Source: Thiobacillus thioparus DSM 505
Lineage (GTDB): Bacteria > Pseudomonadota > Gammaproteobacteria > Burkholderiales > Thiobacillaceae
Reading direction: 5' to 3'
NCBI RefSeq assembly: GCF_000373385.1
Contig: NZ_KB891332.1
Coordinates: 1 to 63,554, forward strand
DNA length: 63,554 bases
Every line of letters starts with the position of its first letter. Position 1 is the stretch's first letter. Below the pieces are notes generated by a model that ran no database searches, was not told the origin of the DNA, and saw nothing but the letters and a program-made list of their open reading frames with translations. Of this stretch, positions 25,480-34,237 are shown piece after piece. Made by a program: the position numbers and the translations under genes.

Positions 25480-26370
25480 ATGTCCGTTCCTGCCGCCTAT
25501 CTCGGCGTCATCCTCATCTGGTCGACCACGCCGCTCGCCATCCAGTGGAGCGCGCAGGGCGCCGGCTTCAGCTTCGCAGTGATGGCGCGCATGCTGATCG
25601 GCCTGGCGGTCTGCCTGGTACTGCTGCTCGCCACCCGCACCGCGTTTCCCTTCACCCCGGCCGCGCGCCGGCTGTATGCGATCAGCGGGCTGTCGCTGTT
25701 CGCGTCGATGCTGCTCACCTACTGGGGCGCGCTGCATATTCCATCGGGGCTGATTTCGGTCATCTTCGGATTGTCGCCGCTGGTCACCGGCGTGTTTGCC
25801 GCGTTGTGGCTCGCCGAACGCACGCTCACGCCGCTGCGCATCGGCGGGCTAGGGCTGGCGCTGGCCGGCCTGTGGCTGATCTTCGGCCAGCCGTGGCCAG
25901 GTGACAGCCATGCCACGCTCGGCACGCTCGCCGTGGTGGCCGGCATGGCGCTGCAGGCGCTGGGGCTGGTGTGGATCAAGCGCCTGAATCTGCGGGCCTC
26001 GTCGCTCGCCATCACCACCGGCTCGCTCGGGGTGGCCGTGCCCTGCTTCGTGCTGGCCTGGATGATTACCGACGCCGCGCAACTGCCGACGACGACCACG
26101 CTACGCGCCGGGACCGCCATCGTCTACCTCGGCATCCTCGGTTCGGTGGTGGGGTTCACGCTGTACTACTACATGATCAAGCATCTCGACGCCGGCCGCA
26201 TTGCACTGATCATGCTGGTCACGCCGGTGTCGGCGCTGCTGCTCGGCCAGACGCTCAACCACGAACGCATCCCGGGCATCGGCTGGGCCGGCATCGCGCT
26301 GATCGGCGCGGGCCTGTTGCTGTACGAGTGGCAGGCGCTACGGCAGCTGCGGCAGCCGCTTATTTCCTGA
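25480..26370 (+). CDS. EamA/DMT-family permease
   Basis: A 296-residue drug/metabolite transporter with ten predicted helices in two EamA repeats (first about residues 5-130, second about 145-285). Features include WSTTPLAIQWS at the start, the SVIFGLSPLVTGVFAALWLAER turn and the second-repeat LVTPVSALLLGQTLNHERIPG. Substrate not predictable. It starts 12 bases after the rnk stop and its end overlaps the convergent zinc-ribbon gene by 11 bases. Confidence 0.87.
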   Translation: MSVPAAYLGVILIWSTTPLAIQWSAQGAGFSFAVMARMLIGLAVCLVLLLATRTAFPFTPAARRLYAISGLSLFASMLLTYWGALHIPSGLISVIFGLSPLVTGVFAALWLAERTLTPLRIGGLGLALAGLWLIFGQPWPGDSHATLGTLAVVAGMALQALGLVWIKRLNLRASSLAITTGSLGVAVPCFVLAWMITDAAQLPTTTTLRAGTAIVYLGILGSVVGFTLYYYMIKHLDAGRIALIMLVTPVSALLLGQTLNHERIPGIGWAGIALIGAGLLLYEWQALRQLRQPLIS

Positions 26371-26734
26371 ACAGGTCGTCGAGCGAAGCCGGGGGAACCG
26401 GCTTGTCGGGTTCGCCGTCGGCCGGCTGGTTCGTGCCGGATGCGTTCGAGAACAGCGCATCGAGCGCGCTACGGCCGGGCTGTGCCATCACTGCACCGCC
26501 ACCCCGATAGGCTTCCGGCCGCGGCACGAACCAGCCGCAATCGTTGACGCGCGTCTTGTCGGCGACCCGGTCGGCCGCCAGCTCGCGGCACTGGCCGGCG
26601 CGGTGCGCATCGTAGTGGCGGCACAGCTTGCAGACGTGCAGGTCGACGCGGCAGCTCGGGCAGGTATCGCGGCGCGCCAGCGGCAACGGCATGCCGGCCA
26701 GGCTGGCGCCGCATTTCCAGCAGACCAGGCTCAT
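26360..26734 (-). CDS. Cysteine-rich zinc-ribbon protein
   Basis: A 124-residue protein. The N-terminal half has paired cysteines CWKC, CPSC and CKLC (residues 5-38) plus two more, suggesting two zinc ribbons; the C-terminal half is Pro/Gly-rich and ends SLDDLFRK. Similar small proteins are annotated only as hypothetical. The ATG overlaps the stop of the DUF2237 gene (ATGA), so the two are probably made together. Confidence 0.7.
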   Translation of the reverse strand: MSLVCWKCGASLAGMPLPLARRDTCPSCRVDLHVCKLCRHYDAHRAGQCRELAADRVADKTRVNDCGWFVPRPEAYRGGGAVMAQPGRSALDALFSNASGTNQPADGEPDKPVPPASLDDLFRK

Positions 26735-27132
26735 GATTCGGGGGACAACTGGCCGGGGTAATCGGGATAGCGCAGGGCGTGATACTTGAGGTCCGCCAAG
26801 GCGACCGTCTGCAGGGTGTGCTCATGGGTCGCATCCAACACCACCGGCGGCGCCATGCCATCCTCGGCGGCTTCGAGCCAGCGCGCGGCACACACGCACC
26901 AGCGGTCGCCGGCCTTTAGGCCTGGAAAGCCATATTCCGGAATCGGCGTGACGAGGTCATTGCCGCGGCTTTGCGCATATTGCAGGAAGGCATCGGTCAT
27001 CTGCGCGCAGACGGTATGGCTGCCGAGATCCTGCGGGCCGGTATGGCAGACGCCATCGCGAACGAAACCGGTCATCGGCGATACGCTGCACACCTGCAGC
27101 AGGCCTCCCAATACATTGCGCGCGTCACTCAC
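26731..27132 (-). CDS. DUF2237 family protein
   Basis: A 133-residue protein of the DUF2237 family, recognised by NVLGGLLQVCS, TGFVRDGVCHTGPQDLGSHTVCA and GDRWCVCAARWLEA with conserved cysteines. The family is widespread and uncharacterised, often near DNA photolyase genes in other bacteria. It begins at a GTG preceded by AGGAG. Function unknown. Confidence 0.85.
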   Translation of the reverse strand: MSDARNVLGGLLQVCSVSPMTGFVRDGVCHTGPQDLGSHTVCAQMTDAFLQYAQSRGNDLVTPIPEYGFPGLKAGDRWCVCAARWLEAAEDGMAPPVVLDATHEHTLQTVALADLKYHALRYPDYPGQLSPES

Positions 27133-27187
27133 CCTTCGTCTCCTGGATTGAACGGCTAAAAAATATCACAGTTGCCGTATGGATGCG

Positions 27188-28438
27188 TCAGGGCAGGCCG
27201 CTGGACTCGGCAAAGGTCGGCGCGGGTGCCAGCGTGAGTTTGCCTGCCACGGCGGCGGCGGCATGGGCCTGCTCGACATGCGCCAGCACGCTCGGTGCAG
27301 GATAGCCGTCGACCGGCAGCTGGTGCAGGGCCTGATATACGCGGATCGCGGTTTGCGTGCGCGGCCCGAGCAGACCGTCCGGCGTGCCGGCGTCGAAGCC
27401 CATTTCGTTGAGCGCCTGCTGCATCGCTTTCAACTGTTCGACGCTGAGCGCCCCGGCTTCGCCTTCACGCGCGGCCAGTGCATGGCCTCCCGCCAACTGG
27501 TGCGACAGCAGCGCCACTGCCAGCGCGTAGTTCTGCGAGCGGTTCCATTTCATCACCACGTCGAAATTGTCGAACACCATGAAGGCCGGCCCCTGCCAGC
27601 CCTGCGGCAGGACGACGGCGGCGCGTCCGGCCACCTCGGGCAGGGCGTCCGCATCCGCCGCCTGGACGCCCAGCGCCTTCCAGTCCGCTACCGGCAAGCG
27701 GTGCGCCACCCTGGCCTGACGCCAGTCGAATCCCTCCGGCAGCCGCACCTCGATCGCCACCGGCTCGTTCGCGTGCCAGCCTGCCTGCTGCAGGTAATTG
27801 GCGGCGGAGTATAGGGCATCAGGCAGCGACTGCCACACGTCGATGCGGCCGTCGCCGTCGCCATCCACCGCATAGGCGCGGAAAGTCGATGGCATGAACT
27901 GCATATTGCCCATCGCGCCCGCCCAGGAACCGTTCATGTCGGTCGCGCTGACATGTCCTGCGTCGATGATGCGCAGCGCGTCGAGCAGCTGGTTGCGGAA
28001 GAACCCGCTGCGCCGCCCGTCCCAGGCCAGCGTGGCCAGGCTCGTCGGCACGTTGAGGCTGCCCTGGACCTCGCCGTAGCGGGTTTCCAGTCCCCAGAAC
28101 GCCACCAGCACGGTCTTTGGAATGCCGTATTTCTGCTCGACCGCATCCAGCAGCGCCGCGTGCTGCTCCAGCTGGGCCTGACCGCGCGCCACCTGGGCCG
28201 GCGTGACGCGCCGTTCCAGGTAATTGGAAAAGGTCTGCAGGAATTCAGGCTGGCGGCGATCGAGTTCGATCACGCGGGCGTCCGGCACGACGCCTGACAG
28301 TGCGGCGTCGAGCGTAGCCGGGGAAATGCCCTGCGCCCTGGCATCCTGGCGGAAGGCGCCGAGCCAGCTGTCGAAGTCGTCCTGCGCCTGAACCGGGCCT
28401 GCCGCCAGCAGAGCCAGGAACAAGAACGTTCTACGCAT
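27188..28438 (-). CDS. mltB: Lytic murein transglycosylase, MltB type
   Basis: A 416-residue exported lytic transglycosylase (family 3). A signal peptide covers 1-18. The catalytic glutamate is E118 in FWGLETRYGEVQG, followed by GAMGNMQFMPSTF and a calcium-binding-like DGDGDGRID. A peptidoglycan-binding domain (PG_binding_1, about residues 335-395, GLLGPRTQTAIRVYQ) closes the protein. It cleaves peptidoglycan glycan strands to 1,6-anhydro ends. No lipobox cysteine, so it is soluble rather than a lipoprotein. It overlaps the upstream amidotransferase gene by eight bases. Confidence 0.9.
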   Translation of the reverse strand: MRRTFLFLALLAAGPVQAQDDFDSWLGAFRQDARAQGISPATLDAALSGVVPDARVIELDRRQPEFLQTFSNYLERRVTPAQVARGQAQLEQHAALLDAVEQKYGIPKTVLVAFWGLETRYGEVQGSLNVPTSLATLAWDGRRSGFFRNQLLDALRIIDAGHVSATDMNGSWAGAMGNMQFMPSTFRAYAVDGDGDGRIDVWQSLPDALYSAANYLQQAGWHANEPVAIEVRLPEGFDWRQARVAHRLPVADWKALGVQAADADALPEVAGRAAVVLPQGWQGPAFMVFDNFDVVMKWNRSQNYALAVALLSHQLAGGHALAAREGEAGALSVEQLKAMQQALNEMGFDAGTPDGLLGPRTQTAIRVYQALHQLPVDGYPAPSVLAHVEQAHAAAAVAGKLTLAPAPTFAESSGLP

Positions 28439-30197
28439 GTTTCTGTAGCCAGTATTCGAGCAGCGCCAGGTGCCATAGCTTGCTGCCCTGGATGCGGGTG
28501 TGGTGCTTCTCCGGCGCATCCAGCAGCCTGTTCACGTAACTGCGCTGGTACAGGCCGCGCTCGCGGCAGGCCTGGGAATTCAATATGTCCTGCATGAAGT
28601 ACAAAAAATCTCCTCGCACGAACTTGAGCGCCGGCATGGGAAAGTAGCCCTTCTTGCGATCGATCACCGCGTCCGGGATCAAGCCGCGCGCAATGCTCTT
28701 CAGCACGTGCTTGCCCTCGGATGCCAGCTTCAGTTCGGCGGGCATCGCCGCGGCAAGTTCCACCAGATGATGGTCGAGAAAGGGCACGCGCGCCTCCAGC
28801 CCCCAGGCCATGGTCATGTTGTCGACCCGCTTCACCGGGTCGTCGGTGATGAGCATGGTCGTGTCCATGCGCAATACCTGATCGATGAAGTCATCGGCGA
28901 AAGGTTCCGTCAAATGCGCCGCGATGGTTTCTGCCGTGTAATCCGGGCCGTGATAGGCCGGCATCGCCATATCCAGGAACTCGTCGTGGTCGCGGTCGAA
29001 GTAGTGGCGGCGGAAGCGCTCCAGGGGGGTCCCGTCCGTTTCCGCCGCCATGCGCGGATACCAGAAATAGCCGCCGAACACCTCGTCGGCGCCCTGTCCG
29101 CTCTGCACCACCTTGACCGTCCTGCTGACCTGTTCGGACAGGAGATAGAAGGCCACCGCATCCTGCGCGAACATCGGTTCGGACATTTGATCGACGGCCT
29201 CGGGCAGGCGACGCAGCACCTCCGAATTGGGGATCAGGTACTTGTGGTGGCGGGTGCCGTACATGGCTGCCACCGGGTCGGAATATTCGAACTCGTTGCC
29301 ACGCTCTTCCGGCTGATCCTCGAAGCCGACCGAGAAGGTCATCAGGTCGGGCACGCCTTGTTCGGCCAGCAGGGCTACCAGCAGGCTCGAATCGAGTCCG
29401 CCGGAGAGCAAGACCCCGACCTTGACGTCGGCGATCTCGATGCGCTTCTTCACCGCCTGGCGCAGGCTGTCATGGATGGCCTCGGTCCACTCGGCTTCGG
29501 TTTTCGGCTGGGCCGGACGTTGCGCCTTCAGCGACCAGTATTTCCGGTGGCAGAGTTCGCCGCGCACATTCACCGTCAGCGTGGTGCCGGGGGCGAGCTT
29601 GCGGATACCATTGAGGATCGTACGGGGCGCCGGCACCACCGCATGCAGGGTGAACAGGTGGTGCAGCGCCACCGCGTCGATGCTGGTGTCGACGCCGCCT
29701 GCGGCGATCAAGGCCTGGGGCGTCGAAGCGAAGCGGAAGCGGCCGAGGTTTTCGCTGTAGTACAGCGGCTTGATGCCAAGGCGGTCGCGCGCCAGGAACA
29801 GTTCCTCGCGATTCCAGATGGCGAACGCGAACATGCCGTGCAGGCGCTCGACGCAGGCCTCGCCCCACTCCAGGTAGGCGCGCAGGATGACTTCGGTATC
29901 GCCGTCGGAATGAAAAACATGGCCGAGATCGATCAACTCGGCACGTAGTTCCGGGTAGTTGTAGATAGTGCCGTTGAACACCAGCGCGGTGCCGCTGGCG
30001 GCGTCGACCATCGGCTGGCGCGAGCGCGGCGACAGGTCGATGATCGCCAGCCGCCGGTGGCCCAGGCGGACGGGTCCATCGGTGTGCTGGCCTTCGGCAT
30101 CGGGCCCGCGCCGCGCCAACCTGGCCAGCATCCGCGCCATCGCTGCCGCATCGGGTGCCGTGTTGTCGAAGCGAAATTCACCTGCTATGCCGCACAT
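28431..30197 (-). CDS. Asparagine-synthase-like glutamine amidotransferase (AsnO/N-acetylglutaminylglutamine type)
   Basis: A 588-residue class II amidotransferase. Cys2 is the glutaminase nucleophile (MCGIAGE), followed by RRGPDAEG, HRRLAIIDLS and VFNGTIYNY; the synthetase half has the PP-loop LLSGGLDSS and later GQGADEVFGGY. The C-terminal signature GSKLWHLALLEYWLQ and the N-terminal VPAPRTILNGIRKLAPG match the amidotransferase that makes N-acetylglutaminylglutamine amide, an osmolyte dipeptide, better than AsnB. The usual partners (GNAT/ATP-grasp synthetase and M42 peptidase) are not beside it. It overlaps mltB and is preceded by a SrkA-like kinase. Confidence 0.75.
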   Translation of the reverse strand: MCGIAGEFRFDNTAPDAAAMARMLARLARRGPDAEGQHTDGPVRLGHRRLAIIDLSPRSRQPMVDAASGTALVFNGTIYNYPELRAELIDLGHVFHSDGDTEVILRAYLEWGEACVERLHGMFAFAIWNREELFLARDRLGIKPLYYSENLGRFRFASTPQALIAAGGVDTSIDAVALHHLFTLHAVVPAPRTILNGIRKLAPGTTLTVNVRGELCHRKYWSLKAQRPAQPKTEAEWTEAIHDSLRQAVKKRIEIADVKVGVLLSGGLDSSLLVALLAEQGVPDLMTFSVGFEDQPEERGNEFEYSDPVAAMYGTRHHKYLIPNSEVLRRLPEAVDQMSEPMFAQDAVAFYLLSEQVSRTVKVVQSGQGADEVFGGYFWYPRMAAETDGTPLERFRRHYFDRDHDEFLDMAMPAYHGPDYTAETIAAHLTEPFADDFIDQVLRMDTTMLITDDPVKRVDNMTMAWGLEARVPFLDHHLVELAAAMPAELKLASEGKHVLKSIARGLIPDAVIDRKKGYFPMPALKFVRGDFLYFMQDILNSQACRERGLYQRSYVNRLLDAPEKHHTRIQGSKLWHLALLEYWLQKHA

Positions 30198-30210
30198 ACC
30201 TTTGTCCTCA

Positions 30211-31194
30211 TCAAGCCGCCAACGGCGGCTCGTCCATCAGCGCGATCTGCTCGCGTAATTCGAGGATGCGCGCCTGCCAATACTGTTGCGTATTGAACCA
30301 CGGAAACGCAGCAGGGAAAGCGGGGTCGTCCCAGCGCCGGGCCAGCCAGGCCGCATAGTGGATCAGCCGCAAGGTTCTGAGCGCTTCGACCAGATGGAGT
30401 TCGCGCGGATCGAATTCCATGAAGTCCTCGTAGCCCGTCAGGATCGCGTTCATCTGCGCCTGTTGCTCCTCGCGTTCGCCGGACAACAGCATCCATAGAT
30501 CCTGCACCGCCGGCCCCATGCGGCTGTCATCGAAGTCGACGAAATGCGGTCCGGCCTCGGTCCACAGCACGTTGCCGGCATGGCAGTCGCCGTGCAGGCG
30601 GATGGCATGCACCCGACCGGCGCGTTCATAACAGTACGCCACGCTGGCAAGCGCATGCTCGACCACGCTGTCCCATGCGGCGATCAGGTCGGCCGGCAGC
30701 CAGCGGCCCTGACGCAGGAAATCGCGCGACGCGTAACCGAAGGTCTCCAGATCGAGTGCCGGCCGGTGCGCGAAAGCGGTCGTCGCCCCGACCGCATGAA
30801 TGCGTCCGAGGAAGCGGCCCATCCATTCAAGGGCATCGGCACGGTCGAACTCGGGCATGCGACCACCCTGTTTAGGATAGACTGCAAAGCGGAAACCGGC
30901 GTGGCGATGGAGCGTGACGCCGTTCAAAGTCAGCGGCGCCACCACCGGGATTTCACGCTCGGCCAGGTCCTGCGTGTAGACATGTTCCTCCAGGATTGCT
31001 TCGTCGCTCCAGCGTTCGGGACGATAGAACTTGACGACGACCGGCTGCGCGTCTTCGACGCCCATCTGGTAGACGCGGTTCTCGTAGCTGTTCAAGGCCA
31101 GCAGACGGCCGTCGGCCTTGAGGCCGGTGCTGTCGAGCGCGTCGAGGGCACAGTCTGGGGTCAGGGTGGAATATGGGTGGGGCGAGTCCATCAT
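30211..31194 (-). CDS. srkA: SrkA/RdoA-type stress-response kinase
   Basis: A 327-residue protein kinase-like fold of the APH/choline-kinase superfamily. It has NSYENRVYQMG near residue 35, VVVKFYRPERWS (catalytic lysine), LHGDCHAGNVLW (catalytic loop) and FVDFDDSRMGPAVQD (metal site), which is the SrkA/RdoA signature. SrkA phosphorylates proteins and opposes stress-induced cell death in E. coli. The start at 31194 is one of two adjacent ATGs; a TTG further upstream is less likely. Probably co-transcribed with the amidotransferase 13 bases downstream. Confidence 0.88.
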   Translation of the reverse strand: MMDSPHPYSTLTPDCALDALDSTGLKADGRLLALNSYENRVYQMGVEDAQPVVVKFYRPERWSDEAILEEHVYTQDLAEREIPVVAPLTLNGVTLHRHAGFRFAVYPKQGGRMPEFDRADALEWMGRFLGRIHAVGATTAFAHRPALDLETFGYASRDFLRQGRWLPADLIAAWDSVVEHALASVAYCYERAGRVHAIRLHGDCHAGNVLWTEAGPHFVDFDDSRMGPAVQDLWMLLSGEREEQQAQMNAILTGYEDFMEFDPRELHLVEALRTLRLIHYAAWLARRWDDPAFPAAFPWFNTQQYWQARILELREQIALMDEPPLAA

Positions 31195-31256
31195 GGTCAG
31201 GAACAAAGCAGCTATATCCAAAGGACCGCTGCCCAGAAAACGTTAGGAGGCAGATA

Positions 31257-31292
31257 ATGCCTCAAACGCCGCCTGACATCGTATCCGCATGA
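31257..31292 (+). CDS. Eleven-codon leader ORF coupled to nrdJ
   Basis: An ATG at 31257 is preceded by TAGGAGG with a six-base gap, the best ribosome site in this region. The frame codes for MPQTPPDIVSA and its TGA overlaps the nrdJ ATG as ATGA. nrdJ itself has no ribosome site. Translation of nrdJ is therefore probably reinitiated from this leader. The peptide shows no run of one amino acid, so classical attenuation by a charged tRNA is not indicated. Confidence 0.5.
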   Translation: MPQTPPDIVSA

Positions 31293-33022
31293 AGACGAAC
31301 GACCCATTCAGCATGGATATCTCCCGCCATATCTGGGAAACCCGCTACCGTGCCACAGGCGAGCCCGATATCCGCGCCAGCTGGCGGCGCGTGGCGCAGG
31401 CGATCGCGCAGGCCGAAACGGACAGGCGTGAACAATGGACCGAACGTTTCGCCACGCTGCTGGACGATTTCCGCTTCCTGCCCGGCGGGCGCATTCTTGC
31501 CGGCGCCGGCACCGGCCGCCGGGTGACGCTATTCAACTGCTTCGTCATGGGCGAGATCGCCGACGACCTCGAGCACATTTTCGAGGCGCTGAAGGAAGGC
31601 GCACTCACCATGCAGCACGGCGGCGGCGTGGGCTACGACTTTTCCACCCTGCGCCCGGCTGGCATGGTGGCCCAGGCGACCGGCAGCATCGCGTCCGGGC
31701 CGGTGTCGTTCATGCACATCTGGGACGCGATGTGCGCGACCCTGTTGTCGACCGGCGCGCGGCGCGGCGCCATGATGGCGACGCTGCGCTGCGACCATCC
31801 CGATATCGAGACCTTCGTCGACGCCAAGCGCGACTCCGCAATGCTGCGGCATTTCAATCTGTCGGTACTGGTGAGCGACGCCTTCATGGCGGCAGTGGCC
31901 GGGGACCGCGACTGGCCGCTGGTGTTTCCCGGCTTCGCCAGCAGGCGCACGGTGAAGGCGCGCGCACTGTGGCAGCGCATCCTGCGCGCCGCCTACGACA
32001 CTGCTGAACCTGGCGTGCTGTTTACCGACACCATCAACCGCGACAACACGCTGGCGGGCCGTGAGACCTTGACCGCCACCAATCCCTGCGGCGAGATCCC
32101 CCTGCCGCCCTACGGCGCCTGCGATCTCGGCTCGCTCAATCTGACCGCCTTCGTAACGGCACCCTTTGCCGCCCACGCGCGTCTCGATCTCGCCGCACTG
32201 GCCGACGCGGCAGCGCACGCAGTGCGCTTTCTCGACAATGTCATCGACGTCTCGCGCTACCCGCTGCCGGCTCAGGCGCAGGAAGCGCGCCTGAAACGCC
32301 GCATCGGCCTCGGCATCACCGGACTGGCGGACGCACTGGTGCTACTGGGCTTGCGCTACGACAGCGCAGCCGCGCAGCGCCTGGCCGCGCAGGTAATGCA
32401 GGCGGTGCGCGACCATGCTTACCAGGCGTCGATCGAGCTCGCGCACGAGAAAGGCGCGTTTCCTGCCTTCGAGCGCGACGCTTTCCTGGCAAGCGGTTTC
32501 GCCACCCGCCTGCCGGCCGGCATTCGCGACGCCATCGCTGCACACGGCATCCGCAACAGCCATGTATTGGCCATCGCGCCGGCCGGTACCATCAGCCTGC
32601 TCGCCAATAATCTTTCCAGCGGCATCGAGCCGATTTTCTCCGCCGAAGCGGAGCGCCGCGTGCTAGAAGCGGACGGCCAGTATCACACCCATCGCGTGGT
32701 CGACTACGCCGCCCATCTGTGGCAGCAGCAAGGCCATACAGGCCTGCCGCCTGCACTGATCGAAGCGCAGCAGATCGACCCAATCGCCCATCTGCACATG
32801 CAGGCAGCGCTCCAGCCCTTCGTCGACAACGCCATTTCGAAAACCATCAATGTCGCCGCCGACATCCCGTTCGAGCGTTTCGAGGATCTCTATCGGCAGG
32901 CGCATGCGCTGGGCCTCAAAGGCTGCACCGTGTTCCGTCCCAACCCGGTCACCGGCGCCATCCTGAGCGAGCCGGCCGGCGAACGGGTCCAATGCTGCGG
33001 CATCGAACGCGAGGCGGATTGA
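31289..33022 (+). CDS. nrdJ: Adenosylcobalamin-dependent ribonucleotide reductase (class II)
   Basis: A 577-residue class II ribonucleotide reductase, which makes deoxyribonucleotides with a B12-derived radical and needs no NrdB subunit. Visible features: FLPGGRILAGAGTG, the redox cysteine C84 (LFNCFV), GGGVGYDFSTLRP, the active-site block NPCGE (N265, C267, E269), and APAGTISLLANN. The C terminus has an adjacent CC pair at 569-570, near the place of the usual shuttle cysteines. It is short: no N-terminal ATP-cone is present, so overall activity regulation by dATP is not expected. Translation is coupled to an 11-codon leader. Confidence 0.9.
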   Translation: MKTNDPFSMDISRHIWETRYRATGEPDIRASWRRVAQAIAQAETDRREQWTERFATLLDDFRFLPGGRILAGAGTGRRVTLFNCFVMGEIADDLEHIFEALKEGALTMQHGGGVGYDFSTLRPAGMVAQATGSIASGPVSFMHIWDAMCATLLSTGARRGAMMATLRCDHPDIETFVDAKRDSAMLRHFNLSVLVSDAFMAAVAGDRDWPLVFPGFASRRTVKARALWQRILRAAYDTAEPGVLFTDTINRDNTLAGRETLTATNPCGEIPLPPYGACDLGSLNLTAFVTAPFAAHARLDLAALADAAAHAVRFLDNVIDVSRYPLPAQAQEARLKRRIGLGITGLADALVLLGLRYDSAAAQRLAAQVMQAVRDHAYQASIELAHEKGAFPAFERDAFLASGFATRLPAGIRDAIAAHGIRNSHVLAIAPAGTISLLANNLSSGIEPIFSAEAERRVLEADGQYHTHRVVDYAAHLWQQQGHTGLPPALIEAQQIDPIAHLHMQAALQPFVDNAISKTINVAADIPFERFEDLYRQAHALGLKGCTVFRPNPVTGAILSEPAGERVQCCGIEREAD

Positions 33023-33029
33023 CCCCATC

Positions 33030-33947
33030 GTGAGCAAACCTCCCCTTATCGGTCTGGCGCTCGGTGGCGGCTCGGCGCGCGGCTGGGCACATATCGGCGT
33101 CATACGCGCGCTGGCGGAAGCCGGCATCGAACCCGACCTGGTCTGCGGCACCTCCATCGGTGCACTGGTGGGCGCCGCCTATGTCGGCGGCGAACTCGAC
33201 CGACTGGAGACATGGGTGCGCAACCTGCGCCTGCAGACCGTGATGGGCTTCCTGGATTTTTCGCTCGGCAGCGGGCTGATCAAGGGCGACCGGCTGATCG
33301 AGTTCTTCCGCAGCCATTTCGTCGATCGCGACATTCGCGAACTGGCCCGCCCGTTCGGCGCCGTCGCCACCGACCTGCAACGCGGTCGCGAAATCTGGCT
33401 GCGCGAGGGGAGGGTGACGGATGTGGTGCGTGCCTCGATCGCGCTGCCCGGGCTATTCACGCCTGCGTTGCACGACGGCAACTGGCTGGTCGATGGCGGC
33501 CTGGTCAACCCGGTTCCGGTGTCGCTATGCCGGGCGATGGGCGCCGACCTCGTGATTGCAGTCGATCTGAACGCCGATCTGCTCGGCCGCCACCTCAAAC
33601 CCCGGCCGGCCAAGAGCAAGACGCGCCAGCGCGCCGCGACAGAACCTGAAACACTGACCGACAGCGTGATGGCACGCATCCAGGATGGCATGTCGCAACT
33701 CGGCCTCAACCACGGCAGTGGACCCAAACCGCCGGCCGTGCTCGACGTGCTGGCAAGCAGCATCAACATCATGCAGGTACTGATCACGCGCAGCCGGCTG
33801 GCCGGCGAGCCGGCAGACGTGATGGTGACGCCGCTGCTCGCGGATCTGGGGTTGATGGAGTTTCACAAGGGCGATGTCGCGATCGGTGCCGGGCGGCGTG
33901 CCGTCGAAGGGGCCATGCCGCAGTTGCAGCAGCGTCTGAAAGGCTGA
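33030..33947 (+). CDS. Patatin-like phospholipase (RssA-like)
   Basis: A 305-residue patatin-family serine acyl hydrolase. The oxyanion hole is GGGSARG (residues 12-18), the nucleophile elbow GTSIG has S42, and the Asp of the dyad is D155 in DGGLVNP. The family acts on phospholipid or acyl esters; RssA of enterobacteria is similar in length. GTG start at 33030, seven bases after nrdJ, so probably in the same transcript. Substrate unknown. Confidence 0.87.
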   Translation: MSKPPLIGLALGGGSARGWAHIGVIRALAEAGIEPDLVCGTSIGALVGAAYVGGELDRLETWVRNLRLQTVMGFLDFSLGSGLIKGDRLIEFFRSHFVDRDIRELARPFGAVATDLQRGREIWLREGRVTDVVRASIALPGLFTPALHDGNWLVDGGLVNPVPVSLCRAMGADLVIAVDLNADLLGRHLKPRPAKSKTRQRAATEPETLTDSVMARIQDGMSQLGLNHGSGPKPPAVLDVLASSINIMQVLITRSRLAGEPADVMVTPLLADLGLMEFHKGDVAIGAGRRAVEGAMPQLQQRLKG

Positions 33948-33958
33948 GTGGGTGGGGG

Positions 33959-34231
33959 CTATCGGCCGGATGCGCACAACGCCAGCTTGTGCACGCGGTC
34001 CAGGCGCTTGATCGCCGCTTCGCGCCGCGCCGCCTCGGCGCGATCGGTTGCGGCTTCGACGTAAACCAGTTGCACCGGACGCCGGCTGCGGGTGTACCGT
34101 GCACCCAGGCCGCCTTCGCCGTTATGCTCGGCGACGCGACGGGCGATGTCGGTGGTGATGCCGGTGTAGAGCGTGCCGTCGGCGCAGCGCAGCATGTAGA
34201 CACACCATGCGGCGTCCGGAGCAGTCGACAT
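33959..34231 (-). CDS. GIY-YIG nuclease-fold protein (UPF0213/YhbQ-like)
   Basis: A 90-residue protein that is a complete GIY-YIG domain: CVYMLRCADGTLYTGITTDIARRVAEHN holds the two tyrosine motifs and the conserved Arg, and later AARREAAIKRLDR the glutamate helix. Such stand-alone domains (YhbQ family) are found in many bacteria; some cleave damaged DNA. It lies six bases upstream of the EAL-HDOD gene stop, reading in the same direction as it. Confidence 0.88.
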   Translation of the reverse strand: MSTAPDAAWCVYMLRCADGTLYTGITTDIARRVAEHNGEGGLGARYTRSRRPVQLVYVEAATDRAEAARREAAIKRLDRVHKLALCASGR

Positions 34232-34237
34232 GTCAGA

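Noticed and set aside
31195..31288. Cobalamin riboswitch upstream of nrdJ
   Set aside because: The 94-base gap is too short and no B12-box was seen.
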